Part shown: piece by piece, positions 16,545 through 24,828 of the stretch
Layout of the letters: each line of letters begins with the position of its first letter
How positions within the stretch are numbered: position 1 is the first letter of the stretch
Origin: a virus
Virus record (IMG/VR): IMGVR_UViG_3300021961_008712
Coordinates: 1-64,000 of that record
Strand: one strand, 5' to 3'
DNA: 64,000 bases
Position numbers and translations under genes: made by a program
The notes under the pieces: generated by a model
The model's database searches: none
Told to the model about the DNA's origin: nothing
The model's input: the letters and a program-made list of their open reading frames with translations, nothing else

Positions 16545-16757
16545 ATGAATGAAACTAGACATAGAATAATTTTAAGTATTGTTATTGTATTAAGTTTTTT
16601 AGTTACAATACATGGTATAACAGTAGCCATGAATCAAAACTTTACTTTAAATGCAGATTGGAAAGAATTACTTCTTCTACTTTTAGGTGCCTTGATTGGT
16701 AACTTTGGTAAGGTTGTAGACTATTGGTTTAATAATAAAAATAAAAAAGATGAGTGA
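16545..16757 (+). CDS. Small holin-like membrane protein
   Basis: 70 residues with two predicted transmembrane helices: IILSIVIVLSFLVTIHGI near residues 8-27 and LLLLLLGALIGNFGKVVDYW near 43-62. A charged C-terminal tail follows (FNNKNKKDE). Size, topology and tail fit phage holins or other small pore-forming proteins, and the LLGALIG-NFGKVVDYWF pattern is common in phage holin-type families. Its last bases overlap the Ala/Gly/Val-rich protein gene by 8 nt. No endolysin is recognised next to it, so lysis function is inferred. Confidence 0.6.
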   Translation: MNETRHRIILSIVIVLSFLVTIHGITVAMNQNFTLNADWKELLLLLLGALIGNFGKVVDYWFNNKNKKDE

Positions 16758-17577
16758 AGTAAATAAATCGGTTGGTAACGATAACGCCGGAGCATCAGCA
16801 GGAGCATCTGTTGGAACTGAAGTTACTAATACATCAGTAAGTGCTGGTGTAGAAGCAGGAGCTGAGGTTCATGCAAACGTAGAAAATTCAAACCAAATCG
16901 GTGATGTAACTATTTCACAAGAAGCTCATGCAGAAGCAGAGGTTCATGCGGAAGCAACAACCGAAGCTGGATGGGATGGTAGAAACGCAACAGTAGATGC
17001 ACACGCAGAAGTCGGAGCATCTGTAGAAGCAGGAGCATCCAATTCAGTAGAATATGGCGGTGTAACTAATACAACTGAAGTCCATGCAGGAGCAGAAGCT
17101 AAAGCGTATGTTGGAGCAAGCGGACAAGTTGGAATGGATGGAGCTGAAGGACATGCCGGAGCAATGGCTGGAGCATCGGTAGGAGTTGGGGTATCCAATG
17201 GAACTTACGATGAAAATGGTAATGGTGCTGAAGCCGGTGCTGGAGTATCGGTTGGGGCACAAGTAGGTGCTGAAGTTGGTGGTGGTGCTACAATGGATGA
17301 TGGTGTTGCAACTATCGGAGTTGAAGGTGAAGTTGCTCTATTAGTTGGAGTAGACGTAGACCTTTCGGTTAGCGTAGATACCAAACCAGCACAAGAGGCA
17401 GTAGTAGATACCGCAAACACAGTTGCTAAAGAAACTACCAAAGTGGTAGATAAAGTAGCAGAACCTGTAAACAACGCTGGTAACGCCGTAGTTGGTAGTG
17501 CTAAAGATGTTGGTAACTCAGCATCTAAAGGTGTAAGTAACGCTGGTAAGAGTATAAAGAAAAAATTTAAATTCTAA
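16750..17577 (+). CDS. Ala/Gly/Val/Glu-rich repetitive protein with basic C-terminal tail
   Basis: 275 residues. Residues 10-210 are almost entirely Ala, Gly, Val, Glu, Ser and Thr in degenerate repeats such as AEVHAEA, AGAEVHA, VGASVEAG and AGASVGVGV, with alternating strand-like periodicity that suggests a beta-solenoid or other fibrous fold. Residues 215-275 are different: lysine-rich, LEA-like (TANTVAKETTKVVDKVAEPV) and ending SIKKKFKF. No signal peptide or hydrophobic helix is visible. The gene overlaps the holin-like gene. I do not recognise a family; a structural, DNA-binding or envelope role is possible. Confidence 0.6.
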   Translation: MSEVNKSVGNDNAGASAGASVGTEVTNTSVSAGVEAGAEVHANVENSNQIGDVTISQEAHAEAEVHAEATTEAGWDGRNATVDAHAEVGASVEAGASNSVEYGGVTNTTEVHAGAEAKAYVGASGQVGMDGAEGHAGAMAGASVGVGVSNGTYDENGNGAEAGAGVSVGAQVGAEVGGGATMDDGVATIGVEGEVALLVGVDVDLSVSVDTKPAQEAVVDTANTVAKETTKVVDKVAEPVNNAGNAVVGSAKDVGNSASKGVSNAGKSIKKKFKF

Positions 17578-17589
17578 GCTAAGTTATGT

Positions 17590-18114
17590 ATGTCCAAGCA
17601 GTTTTACATCAAACCAGTTAAAGAGTATCTCGATACTCTAAAGTTAATCGAAAAAATTAATAACGATATCTGGGTGGATTCTTCTACTGTTATTGTATGC
17701 TGTTCTCCGGAATATAGCTCAATACTATCACAAATTATCAACCACAAACTTTCACACCGTAATAATAACGTACCCTTTGATATGGATTTTTTAGAAATGC
17801 CCTATCCTGGTCAACAACTGTATTCTGAAGAAGATTACATAGAGGATTTAGAAACATTTGGTAGAAAGTATGTTAATGCGGATAGAAAATTACTATTTAT
17901 AGACTCTGGGGTTTTACGAGGTAGGAACTTTAATATATTAGATAATGTAATGGAAGAATACCTAAAACCGAAACAAAGAAAGTTCGCCTGCCTATACAAA
18001 CAAGGTAACTCAGTCTTTGAACCAGACTACTACGTCGAAGAGTTTTCTTTTGATAAACAAGGGGGGTTAACATTCTGGTGGGAAAATAACGATAACCCTT
18101 ATTGGGGCTGGTAA
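17590..18114 (+). CDS. Hypothetical protein, possible phosphoribosyltransferase-like fold
   Basis: 174 residues. The strand-loop NADRKLLFIDSGVLRGRNF near residues 97-116 resembles the PRPP-binding segment of phosphoribosyltransferases (a hydrophobic strand followed by an acidic loop), and an earlier strand VIVCCSPEYSSIL may be the first Rossmann-like strand. The usual DD-x-x-x-TG is not intact, so catalytic function is doubtful. The C-terminus is aromatic (FWWENNDNPYWGW). I do not assign a function. Confidence 0.5.
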   Translation: MSKQFYIKPVKEYLDTLKLIEKINNDIWVDSSTVIVCCSPEYSSILSQIINHKLSHRNNNVPFDMDFLEMPYPGQQLYSEEDYIEDLETFGRKYVNADRKLLFIDSGVLRGRNFNILDNVMEEYLKPKQRKFACLYKQGNSVFEPDYYVEEFSFDKQGGLTFWWENNDNPYWGW

Positions 18115-18135
18115 TGCATATTTGGATTTGTTAAT

Positions 18136-18150
18136 CTATTTATTTATATA
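18136..18150 (+). promoter_or_regulatory. CTATTTATTTATATA promoter-like motif
   Basis: It holds TATTTATA at 18141-18148 in the 57-nt gap before the large gene at 18172. It is the only obvious signal in this gap and matches motifs ahead of late genes further right. Confidence 0.42.
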
Positions 18151-18171
18151 CCTGTATAAATTTTGAAAGCA

Positions 18172-20493
18172 ATGACATATAAAGAGATTAAAGAGAAACT
18201 CACACAATGTGAGATGTCGCTAAAGAAGATCAGATTAGCTTCTGACCAGCTACCTAAGTCTACTACTAAAACAGTTCAAGTAGAAAAGGCAGTTAAAACA
18301 CTCAACGAACAGATATCAAAATATAAAAAGATGCTTAAAGAAGCTGAAAAAACATACCTTATTACACCTAAAGGCGGTAAACCAACTGCTGCATCTATGT
18401 CAGATGATGAAGTAGAAGGATTAAAAGATGCTGATGATGTAGATTCAATTAAAGGTGTTGATGGACAACAAATCAAAGAACAACTTAATTTTGATCTAGA
18501 ACAAACAAAACTCATTGCTAAAAAAGTAGGTGAAGCAGTCTATAAAGGACTTAAGTCATTAGGTGACGAAGTCAAGACTATGAAAGCTACTAATATTGAA
18601 GACAGCTCTTTTGAAATACAGGTACAATATAAAGGAGGAGATGTTAATCTAGATGAATTTAGTTTCTACCTTAATGGAGATAAATTAGTATTAATTGATT
18701 TTTCTTTTAAAAAAGAAGTAGGTGAAATAGGACAAAAACCTTCGGGTGAACCAATAGTACAGGTAGACGTTCTTGCTGATGCTTTAGCTAAGCATTGGAG
18801 TTCACTAACAAAAGAAGGAATGTCAGATCAAGAATACGCTGATGCTAAAGAAGCAGATAGATTAGAGAAGCATCCTGAAAAAGATAAAATCAAAGCTGTA
18901 CAAGCTATGATGCAAAAAGAAAAAGGAGTTAATGAAGCTCCTAAGGGAATGTTCTATATTGAAGTATCTATAAGAGATGCTAGAAAAGCATTAGCTATCA
19001 TGGATGATCAATACAGGAAGGACTTTGAAATGAACGGTTCTAACGTATATTATTTTAAAGATGAACAATTAGCCTACGACGCTATGATGGACCTTGGAGC
19101 TCATGGGATAGAAGTAGTAGATACAAACGTAGAGGAAGATAATTTAGAAGAGTATAAATCAGACTACGCAAAACGTAGAGCAGCTGAAAGAGATTACCAG
19201 CCTTCTAAAAGAGACGTTCCTCCAAAAAAATATAAAGAGCCTTCTAATGATTACTTTGCTCGTAGAAAAGCTGAAATGGACGAAGGAGAAGAAAGCTACC
19301 ACTTACACGGAAGACCGGTACAGGTAAATAAAGGAGCAAAAAGCGATGGTACTGATTGGACAGTAACATTCCTTACAGATACCAGTATGGCTAAAAAAGG
19401 TAAAACAGTACCTTTACATGCTGTACTTGCACTCATCGAACCTAAACCAGCAGTTACTAAAGAATCTGATTACAATGAAGTTCAAGCAACTAGTGTAGCA
19501 GACGTCATTGATCCAGCTGATTATATAGTAATAGCTCAAAACTATTTAAACGGAATGAATGCTTCCCAAGCATACCCTATTTCTTTTAATTTAAGTATGG
19601 ACCAACTAGAAGAGTTAGGGCGTAAAATAGTTAAGCAACTATATAAAGGAGATTTCAAAGCTGCAATGGCTAAACACGGAGGTACGAATGTGAGTGAAAC
19701 GGAAGTAGACACAGACGGAGGAGACTTAGATGTAGGACATCAAGATGATGAACCAAACATGCTTAAAAAAGACCTTTATGATGTTATTACTTATGCTGCT
19801 AAACTTTATAAGCAGCTAGATAAATACGACCAGCATGACGGTGAAGTAGATTTTCCTCACTGGTGGCAGAAAAAAGTAACTCTTGCTAGAGAGTATATGT
19901 CTGCAGCACAGCATTATCTAGAAGGAGAAGAAAAACAACCTGCTATCGATCAATTAGCTTTAGAAGAAGGAGTAAACGAAGGTACTGAACTATATGCTAG
20001 AAACGGTATCTATATTAAAAGATTTTCTGGTGGAGAAAAAGGAGTAATGGTTCAAATTACTATCGGTGACAAATATATTGTTGTACCTGCTGAAGAATAT
20101 CCTTTCTTAGTTAGAGCTATGCAATCAGTCCAAGATGACTTAAAAGATATGTCTAGACAATTACCTAGAGGTAAAAACATAGATGAAGCATCACTTGCTA
20201 AAATTCAAAAAGCACACGGATTAGTAGTTGCTAAAATGAAAGACTTAGCTAAAGTATATAAATCAGGAGACCATTCAGTAATTGATCAACTAAGAGATTT
20301 GACTGCACAAAAAAAGAAACTAGAACACAGTTTGGAAAAAGCAGTAGGTAATTTCGGGGCAGGTCAAAACATTGACGGATTTGACGGTAATAGTGATCTA
20401 GACGAAAATCAAGAGCAAGTAAAAGAAGAAAAAGCTACATATTGCGGTGCTTGTGGTAAGACACATAAAAAATCTCAATCTTGCCCAAAATAA
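18172..20493 (+). CDS. Large multidomain virion/internal protein, possible polyprotein
   Basis: 773 residues from the ATG; an upstream in-frame TTG at 18163 is an alternative start. Several folded segments are separated by short acidic linkers with (V/I/L)-x-E-like sites, e.g. KGVNEAPKG, EGVNEGTEL and NIDEASLAK. Recognisable parts include YIEVSIRDARKALAIMDD (a small alpha/beta unit), HWWQKKVTLAREYMSAAQHY (a helical module I recall in other phage structural proteins) and a C-terminal zinc knuckle CGACGKTHKKSQSC. The repeated sites suggest processing by the prohead protease into several internal proteins, but this is inference. It sits just upstream of the packaging and head module. Confidence 0.6.
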   Translation: MTYKEIKEKLTQCEMSLKKIRLASDQLPKSTTKTVQVEKAVKTLNEQISKYKKMLKEAEKTYLITPKGGKPTAASMSDDEVEGLKDADDVDSIKGVDGQQIKEQLNFDLEQTKLIAKKVGEAVYKGLKSLGDEVKTMKATNIEDSSFEIQVQYKGGDVNLDEFSFYLNGDKLVLIDFSFKKEVGEIGQKPSGEPIVQVDVLADALAKHWSSLTKEGMSDQEYADAKEADRLEKHPEKDKIKAVQAMMQKEKGVNEAPKGMFYIEVSIRDARKALAIMDDQYRKDFEMNGSNVYYFKDEQLAYDAMMDLGAHGIEVVDTNVEEDNLEEYKSDYAKRRAAERDYQPSKRDVPPKKYKEPSNDYFARRKAEMDEGEESYHLHGRPVQVNKGAKSDGTDWTVTFLTDTSMAKKGKTVPLHAVLALIEPKPAVTKESDYNEVQATSVADVIDPADYIVIAQNYLNGMNASQAYPISFNLSMDQLEELGRKIVKQLYKGDFKAAMAKHGGTNVSETEVDTDGGDLDVGHQDDEPNMLKKDLYDVITYAAKLYKQLDKYDQHDGEVDFPHWWQKKVTLAREYMSAAQHYLEGEEKQPAIDQLALEEGVNEGTELYARNGIYIKRFSGGEKGVMVQITIGDKYIVVPAEEYPFLVRAMQSVQDDLKDMSRQLPRGKNIDEASLAKIQKAHGLVVAKMKDLAKVYKSGDHSVIDQLRDLTAQKKKLEHSLEKAVGNFGAGQNIDGFDGNSDLDENQEQVKEEKATYCGACGKTHKKSQSCPK

Positions 20494-20499
20494 AACATT

Positions 20500-22053
20500 A
20501 TGCATAAGTTAGAAAAAATCATATTAGAACAATTAGGTGCCTATCTTCGAGAAAAAGAAGAAGACACCGATCATATGGGTTCTAAAAGAGACAATACTAC
20601 CCGTGTAGATAATTTGTCTCCTTCAATGAAGAAGACTATTGAAGATAGATATGGTAGGGGAGTAGAGCCTAAGTTTGACTTTATTAGTTCTGACGGTACT
20701 ACCTATTTTAAAACTTCTAAAGTAAATAGGGAAACCGGATCAGTAGCACACGAAATAGTTAGAATGCCCTCTTTCGATGCGCTATACTTTAATTTTTCTG
20801 ACATTATAGAGGACCTAAAAACTCTAATGAGATCAGATGACGTTAGAAAAGATCTAGCGGCTAGAGAACTATTTGATTTAATAAAAACTAACTTTAGAAA
20901 ATTACAGCGTTACTTACGTACAGAAAGACCTGAACAGTACTTACTGTTAAAAATGAGAAGAAGCTTAAGTGAGAATATTTGGGAATTAAAAGACCTAGAA
21001 GAAGCTATAAAATCAGGTACACCCTCGAAACGTAAAAAAGATTACCCAGATCAAGATGAGGTTTATAACGTACTTAGAAAAATTGGACAAGACTCTCATT
21101 ATTTAAATCAAAAAGATGTAGATAATTGGGATGCATACGATTTAAGTAACTGGCATTCTATAGTAAAACAAGCAAAAAAATCTCTTAGAGAGGATTGGGG
21201 ATCATCAGATCAATATGCTATGAATCAAGCTATTCATAGAGATTTAGGCAATCCTAAAAAAATGCCTTCTCCTTTCTCTCATGAATTTGAAAGTGCTGTT
21301 GAAGATGCAGTAGATTTCTACTGGGACGATTGGGAAGAATATCAAACTCGTCAAGGAAGAGAAAGTTTAGTACAACAAGCTAAAAGATCATACCTTAGAG
21401 CATTCTTTGGAGAAGATTTTTCAAAAATGATGCAAATGTTCTCTGAAGGTAAAATTAGAGAAGCCTTATGGCAAGATATTGAAGAAGCAGAAGCAGATGA
21501 ACCACAACCAGAGCAAGAACCAGATCCAAAAGCTGGTCCAGAAACAGTATTAGAAGATGCTACTGATGAAATACTAGGGAAGTTCCCAACTTTAAAAAAA
21601 GCAATTATTAAGCTTCAAACAGATCAGTTTAAAGAGTTCGTAGACAGTATAGATTGGATTTCTCCTAGACCATCGTCATTCAGGGTGAACATTAAAAACG
21701 GACAATACTATATACTTAAGTGGACTGGAACTGGCTGGGAGGCTCAAATACAAGGTAAACGTTACTATATTGATAAAATAGACGAATACCAACAAGCTTT
21801 AGATAAATTGGCGAGACTTTATCAAGAAGGCCCGATGAGCGGGGCTGGAGAAGGAGACGCCGCTGAACCATCTGATACCGGAAGCGGTGGAGGAGGTGGC
21901 GGTGACTTCCCTGGTGAAGAGGGAGGCGCTGAAGGCGGAGAAGACCTTGGAGGCGAAGAAGGAGCACCAGAAGCTGGTGGTGAAGAAGGCGGAGCTGACT
22001 TAGGCGGAGAACCAATTGATTTTGAAGAACCAGGAGAAGAACCTGAAGCATAA
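20500..22053 (+). CDS. Predicted internal/structural protein with N-terminal tag and acidic Gly-rich tail
   Basis: 517 residues. The tag MHKLEKIILEQLG contains I-L-E. The body is helical and charged, with Trp/Tyr-rich segments (AVEDAVDFYWDDWEEYQTRQ). A compact domain near residues 395-430 (YYILKWTGTGWEAQIQGKRY) looks like a small beta fold. The last 75 residues are low-complexity Gly/Glu/Ala/Pro (GGGGGGDFPGEEGGAEGG), an acidic tail. No enzyme is recognised. Its last base is shared with the next ATG. The acidic tail could mimic DNA or occupy the prohead core; this is speculative. Confidence 0.6.
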   Translation: MHKLEKIILEQLGAYLREKEEDTDHMGSKRDNTTRVDNLSPSMKKTIEDRYGRGVEPKFDFISSDGTTYFKTSKVNRETGSVAHEIVRMPSFDALYFNFSDIIEDLKTLMRSDDVRKDLAARELFDLIKTNFRKLQRYLRTERPEQYLLLKMRRSLSENIWELKDLEEAIKSGTPSKRKKDYPDQDEVYNVLRKIGQDSHYLNQKDVDNWDAYDLSNWHSIVKQAKKSLREDWGSSDQYAMNQAIHRDLGNPKKMPSPFSHEFESAVEDAVDFYWDDWEEYQTRQGRESLVQQAKRSYLRAFFGEDFSKMMQMFSEGKIREALWQDIEEAEADEPQPEQEPDPKAGPETVLEDATDEILGKFPTLKKAIIKLQTDQFKEFVDSIDWISPRPSSFRVNIKNGQYYILKWTGTGWEAQIQGKRYYIDKIDEYQQALDKLARLYQEGPMSGAGEGDAAEPSDTGSGGGGGGDFPGEEGGAEGGEDLGGEEGAPEAGGEEGGADLGGEPIDFEEPGEEPEA

Positions 22054-23222
22054 TGAACCTTATTGATAAAGCTATACTTGAATGGTCATTTAGAACCAAA
22101 AAAGGATACCCTGATCTGAACAATGAAACAGATTTAAGGGTATTTGAGTCTATATTTGGCTTTACTCTTAGTGAGGGACTCAAAGAAAAAAATGCAATCA
22201 AAAAAATTATTGATGCTAACCCAGGTAAGTTTGACACAATGTCAAATGATTTTAGGATAGCTAATACTGCCAAAGTATCTTCAGATGAATTTGTCGATGC
22301 TATAAAATCTACCTATGGGGCTGAAGTTGAAGTAGAAGTAACACCTCCAAAATCCGGTTCTAATAAGAGCAGTAAATTTAACATGTATACTTTCGACGAT
22401 GACGGTAATAATGTTAGTATTTATTTAGCTGGAGGAGCATCTGCTAATCAAGGTGTAAACTACGAATTACAAATTGCACAAGATTTACAAAACTACAATC
22501 AAGGTAGTGATGAATACGTACATAAAGAAGTAGTAGAAGAGATAATTAAAACATTCAACCTAAAACCAGGTAAGTTCGAAATTATAGAAGAAGGATCTAA
22601 AAACCAGAAAAGACCTTTAGAGTTTACAGAGAACGGACCTATAATTGCTCACTCTGGAGAAAGTGTTGCAGCTACACTAACTGATCTTACAATTAAAACA
22701 GAAGGTAAGACATACTTTCTCTCTCTTAAGTACGGCAGTACATTAACATTCTTTAACGCTGGAGTAGCAGTAAGTACCTTTCCAGCAAAAGAAATTGAAC
22801 AAGGTAGAGTAACAAATCCTGCTGGTGTTTCTTTATTAGAAATGCTTGGAATAGATAACGAAATATTCTGTAGAGTATTTAACGAATATGGACAGACAGA
22901 TTTTAAACAATACCACACCTCCTCAGATAACTTTGATAGGGAAAAGCTATTCAACTTAGTTCATTCTGGAATTGGTAGTGGATATTGGATGTTAAAAGGT
23001 TCTGGTAAAGGCTCTACTTTTTATGAAATTACTGAAGAGTATGCTAGAAAAGCAGCGACTCCTATCGGAGGTATTAATATTCAATATGGCGGCGCAGACG
23101 GCAAAGGAAAAAGAGTAGATATTCATTTTGAATCTTCAGAATATAGTTTTAAAATGAACATAAGAAATAAGCAAGGTGGCTTATATCCTTCGCACATAAT
23201 GTGTGATTATAAAAGAAAATAA
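22053..23222 (+). CDS. Nuclease-like protein with N-terminal targeting tag
   Basis: 389 residues. The start MNLIDKAILEWSF carries I-L-E. The central part has AHSGESVAATLTDLTIKTEG followed by KTYFLSLKYGSTLTF, an arrangement resembling the PD-(D/E)XK core (an Asp before a strand, then [E/S]-x-K at the end of the next strand), as in some restriction-type endonucleases. The C-terminal half is a mixed beta domain. The assignment is tentative because the motif is short and degenerate. It is coupled to the previous tagged gene and lies 3 nt before the terminase. Confidence 0.5.
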   Translation: MNLIDKAILEWSFRTKKGYPDLNNETDLRVFESIFGFTLSEGLKEKNAIKKIIDANPGKFDTMSNDFRIANTAKVSSDEFVDAIKSTYGAEVEVEVTPPKSGSNKSSKFNMYTFDDDGNNVSIYLAGGASANQGVNYELQIAQDLQNYNQGSDEYVHKEVVEEIIKTFNLKPGKFEIIEEGSKNQKRPLEFTENGPIIAHSGESVAATLTDLTIKTEGKTYFLSLKYGSTLTFFNAGVAVSTFPAKEIEQGRVTNPAGVSLLEMLGIDNEIFCRVFNEYGQTDFKQYHTSSDNFDREKLFNLVHSGIGSGYWMLKGSGKGSTFYEITEEYARKAATPIGGINIQYGGADGKGKRVDIHFESSEYSFKMNIRNKQGGLYPSHIMCDYKRK

Positions 23223-23225
23223 GTT

Positions 23226-24803
23226 ATGTCACAGACAGAGATTAAAAAAGTAATAGCAGCAGAATACATAAAGTGTGCTAAAGATCCGGCCTACTTTATG
23301 AAAAAGTACTGTCATATACAGCACCCTACTAGAGGACGTATTCTGTTTAATCTATACCCATTTCAAGAAAAGGTATTACATTTATTTAGAGATAATCAAT
23401 ACATCATTACACTTAAGTCTAGACAGCTAGGTATTTCAACTCTAGCTGCTGCTTATAGTTTATGGTTAATGTTATTTCATAAAGATAAAAACGTATTAGC
23501 ATTAGCAACTACCCAAGCTACTGCTCGTAACTTAGTTACTAAAGTAATCTTTATGTACGATGAGCTACCAAAGTGGTTAAAGTTACCGGCGGTAGAAAAG
23601 AACAAATTATCTCTACGTTTAACAAACGGATCAAAAGTACAAGCTAAATCATCATCACCAGATGCTGCACGTTCAGAAGCGGTATCGTTACTACTAATGG
23701 ATGAGGCTGCTTTTATTGAAAACGTAGATGAAACCTTTACTGCTGCTCAACAAACGTTAGCGACGGGTGGACAATGTATGGCACTGTCTACTCCTAATGG
23801 AGTTGGTAACTGGTTTCACCAGACATGGGAAAGAGCAGAAACAGGAGAGAATTCTTTTGTACCTGTAAGGTTACCTTGGACTGTTCACCCTGAAAGAAAC
23901 CAATCTTGGAGAGATCAGCAAGATGCTGATTTAGGTCCTAGAATGGCCGGTCAGGAATGTGATTGTGATTTCTTAGCTTCTGGGGATACCGTATTTGAAC
24001 CAGAAGATATGGCCTTCTTTGAAGAAACATACCAGAGAGATCCTCTTGAAAGAAGAGGTATTGACGGTAACTTATGGGTATGGGAAGGAGTTGATTATAC
24101 TAAATCTTATATGGTTGTAGCTGACGTTGCTCGAGGTGACGGACAAGATTATTCTGCATTTCATATATTTGATGTAGAAACAGCAACACAAGTAGCAGAG
24201 TATAAAGGAAAAATATCTCCTAAAGACTTTGGAAATATGCTTGTCGGGATCGCATCAGAATATAATGAAGCATTACTAGTTTGTGAGAATGCTAATATTG
24301 GTTGGGCTACTATAGAACAGATATTAGAAAGGGAATATAGAAATTTATTCTATAGTGCTACTAATAATATGGAGACAGTAGAGTCTTATATGCATAAGTA
24401 TGAACGAGATAAGTTAGTACCGGGTTTCACCATGTCTGCACGTACCAGACCGTTAGTAATTGCTAAAATGATAGAGTATATAAGAGACCGCTCTGTTACC
24501 ATTCAATCTAAAAGGTTAATGAGTGAAATGAGAGTATTTATATGGAAGAACGGAAAGGCTCAAGCACAAGATAGGTATAATGATGACCTTTTAATATCAT
24601 GTGCTACTGCTTTATACGTTAGAGATACTGCACTTAGACTACGTCAGCAAGGTGTAGATTTAGCTAGAGCACAACTATCTTCTTTCTCTAATTTAAACGC
24701 TAGAAACCAATCTGTTATGAGTTCAGTTGGTTATATGCAAAACAATCCGTATATTATAAGTAATGGGCAAGTCGAAGAAGATATTCGCTGGCTTTTAAAA
24801 TAG
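23226..24803 (+). CDS. 17: Large terminase subunit (gp17-like)
   Basis: 525 residues. The N-terminal packaging ATPase has a Walker A variant KSRQLGIST (64-72), Walker B LLLMDEAAF (156-164) and coupling motif STPNG (188-192). The C-terminal RNase H-like nuclease shows VVADVARGDGQD (first Asp), LLVCENANIGWATI (Glu) and RYNDDLLISC (last Asp). It cuts concatemeric DNA and pumps it into the prohead through the portal. It is shorter than T4 gp17 (610). The portal gene follows directly; T4 genes 18 and 19 (sheath and tube), which lie between 17 and 20 in T4, are absent here. No small terminase gene was recognised. Confidence 0.95.
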   Translation: MSQTEIKKVIAAEYIKCAKDPAYFMKKYCHIQHPTRGRILFNLYPFQEKVLHLFRDNQYIITLKSRQLGISTLAAAYSLWLMLFHKDKNVLALATTQATARNLVTKVIFMYDELPKWLKLPAVEKNKLSLRLTNGSKVQAKSSSPDAARSEAVSLLLMDEAAFIENVDETFTAAQQTLATGGQCMALSTPNGVGNWFHQTWERAETGENSFVPVRLPWTVHPERNQSWRDQQDADLGPRMAGQECDCDFLASGDTVFEPEDMAFFEETYQRDPLERRGIDGNLWVWEGVDYTKSYMVVADVARGDGQDYSAFHIFDVETATQVAEYKGKISPKDFGNMLVGIASEYNEALLVCENANIGWATIEQILEREYRNLFYSATNNMETVESYMHKYERDKLVPGFTMSARTRPLVIAKMIEYIRDRSVTIQSKRLMSEMRVFIWKNGKAQAQDRYNDDLLISCATALYVRDTALRLRQQGVDLARAQLSSFSNLNARNQSVMSSVGYMQNNPYIISNGQVEEDIRWLLK

Positions 24804-24804
24804 A

Positions 24805-24813
24805 CTATTTATA
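24805..24813 (+). promoter_or_regulatory. CTATTTATA promoter-like motif
   Basis: CTATTTATA, beginning 24 nt before the portal ATG. The same spacing is seen before the neck gene at 34277. There is no Shine-Dalgarno between motif and ATG. Confidence 0.45.
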
Positions 24814-24828
24814 TAAAAATATATTCGA

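Noticed and set aside
16944-17474. Overlapping minus-strand ORFs rich in Ala, Pro, Ser and Thr
   Set aside because: They arise from the repeated Ala/Gly/Val codons of the 16750 gene read on the other strand.
21716-22273. 185-residue minus-strand ORF with Leu/Gln-rich low complexity
   Set aside because: It is the reverse of the Gly/Glu-rich tail of the 20500 gene and shows no family features.
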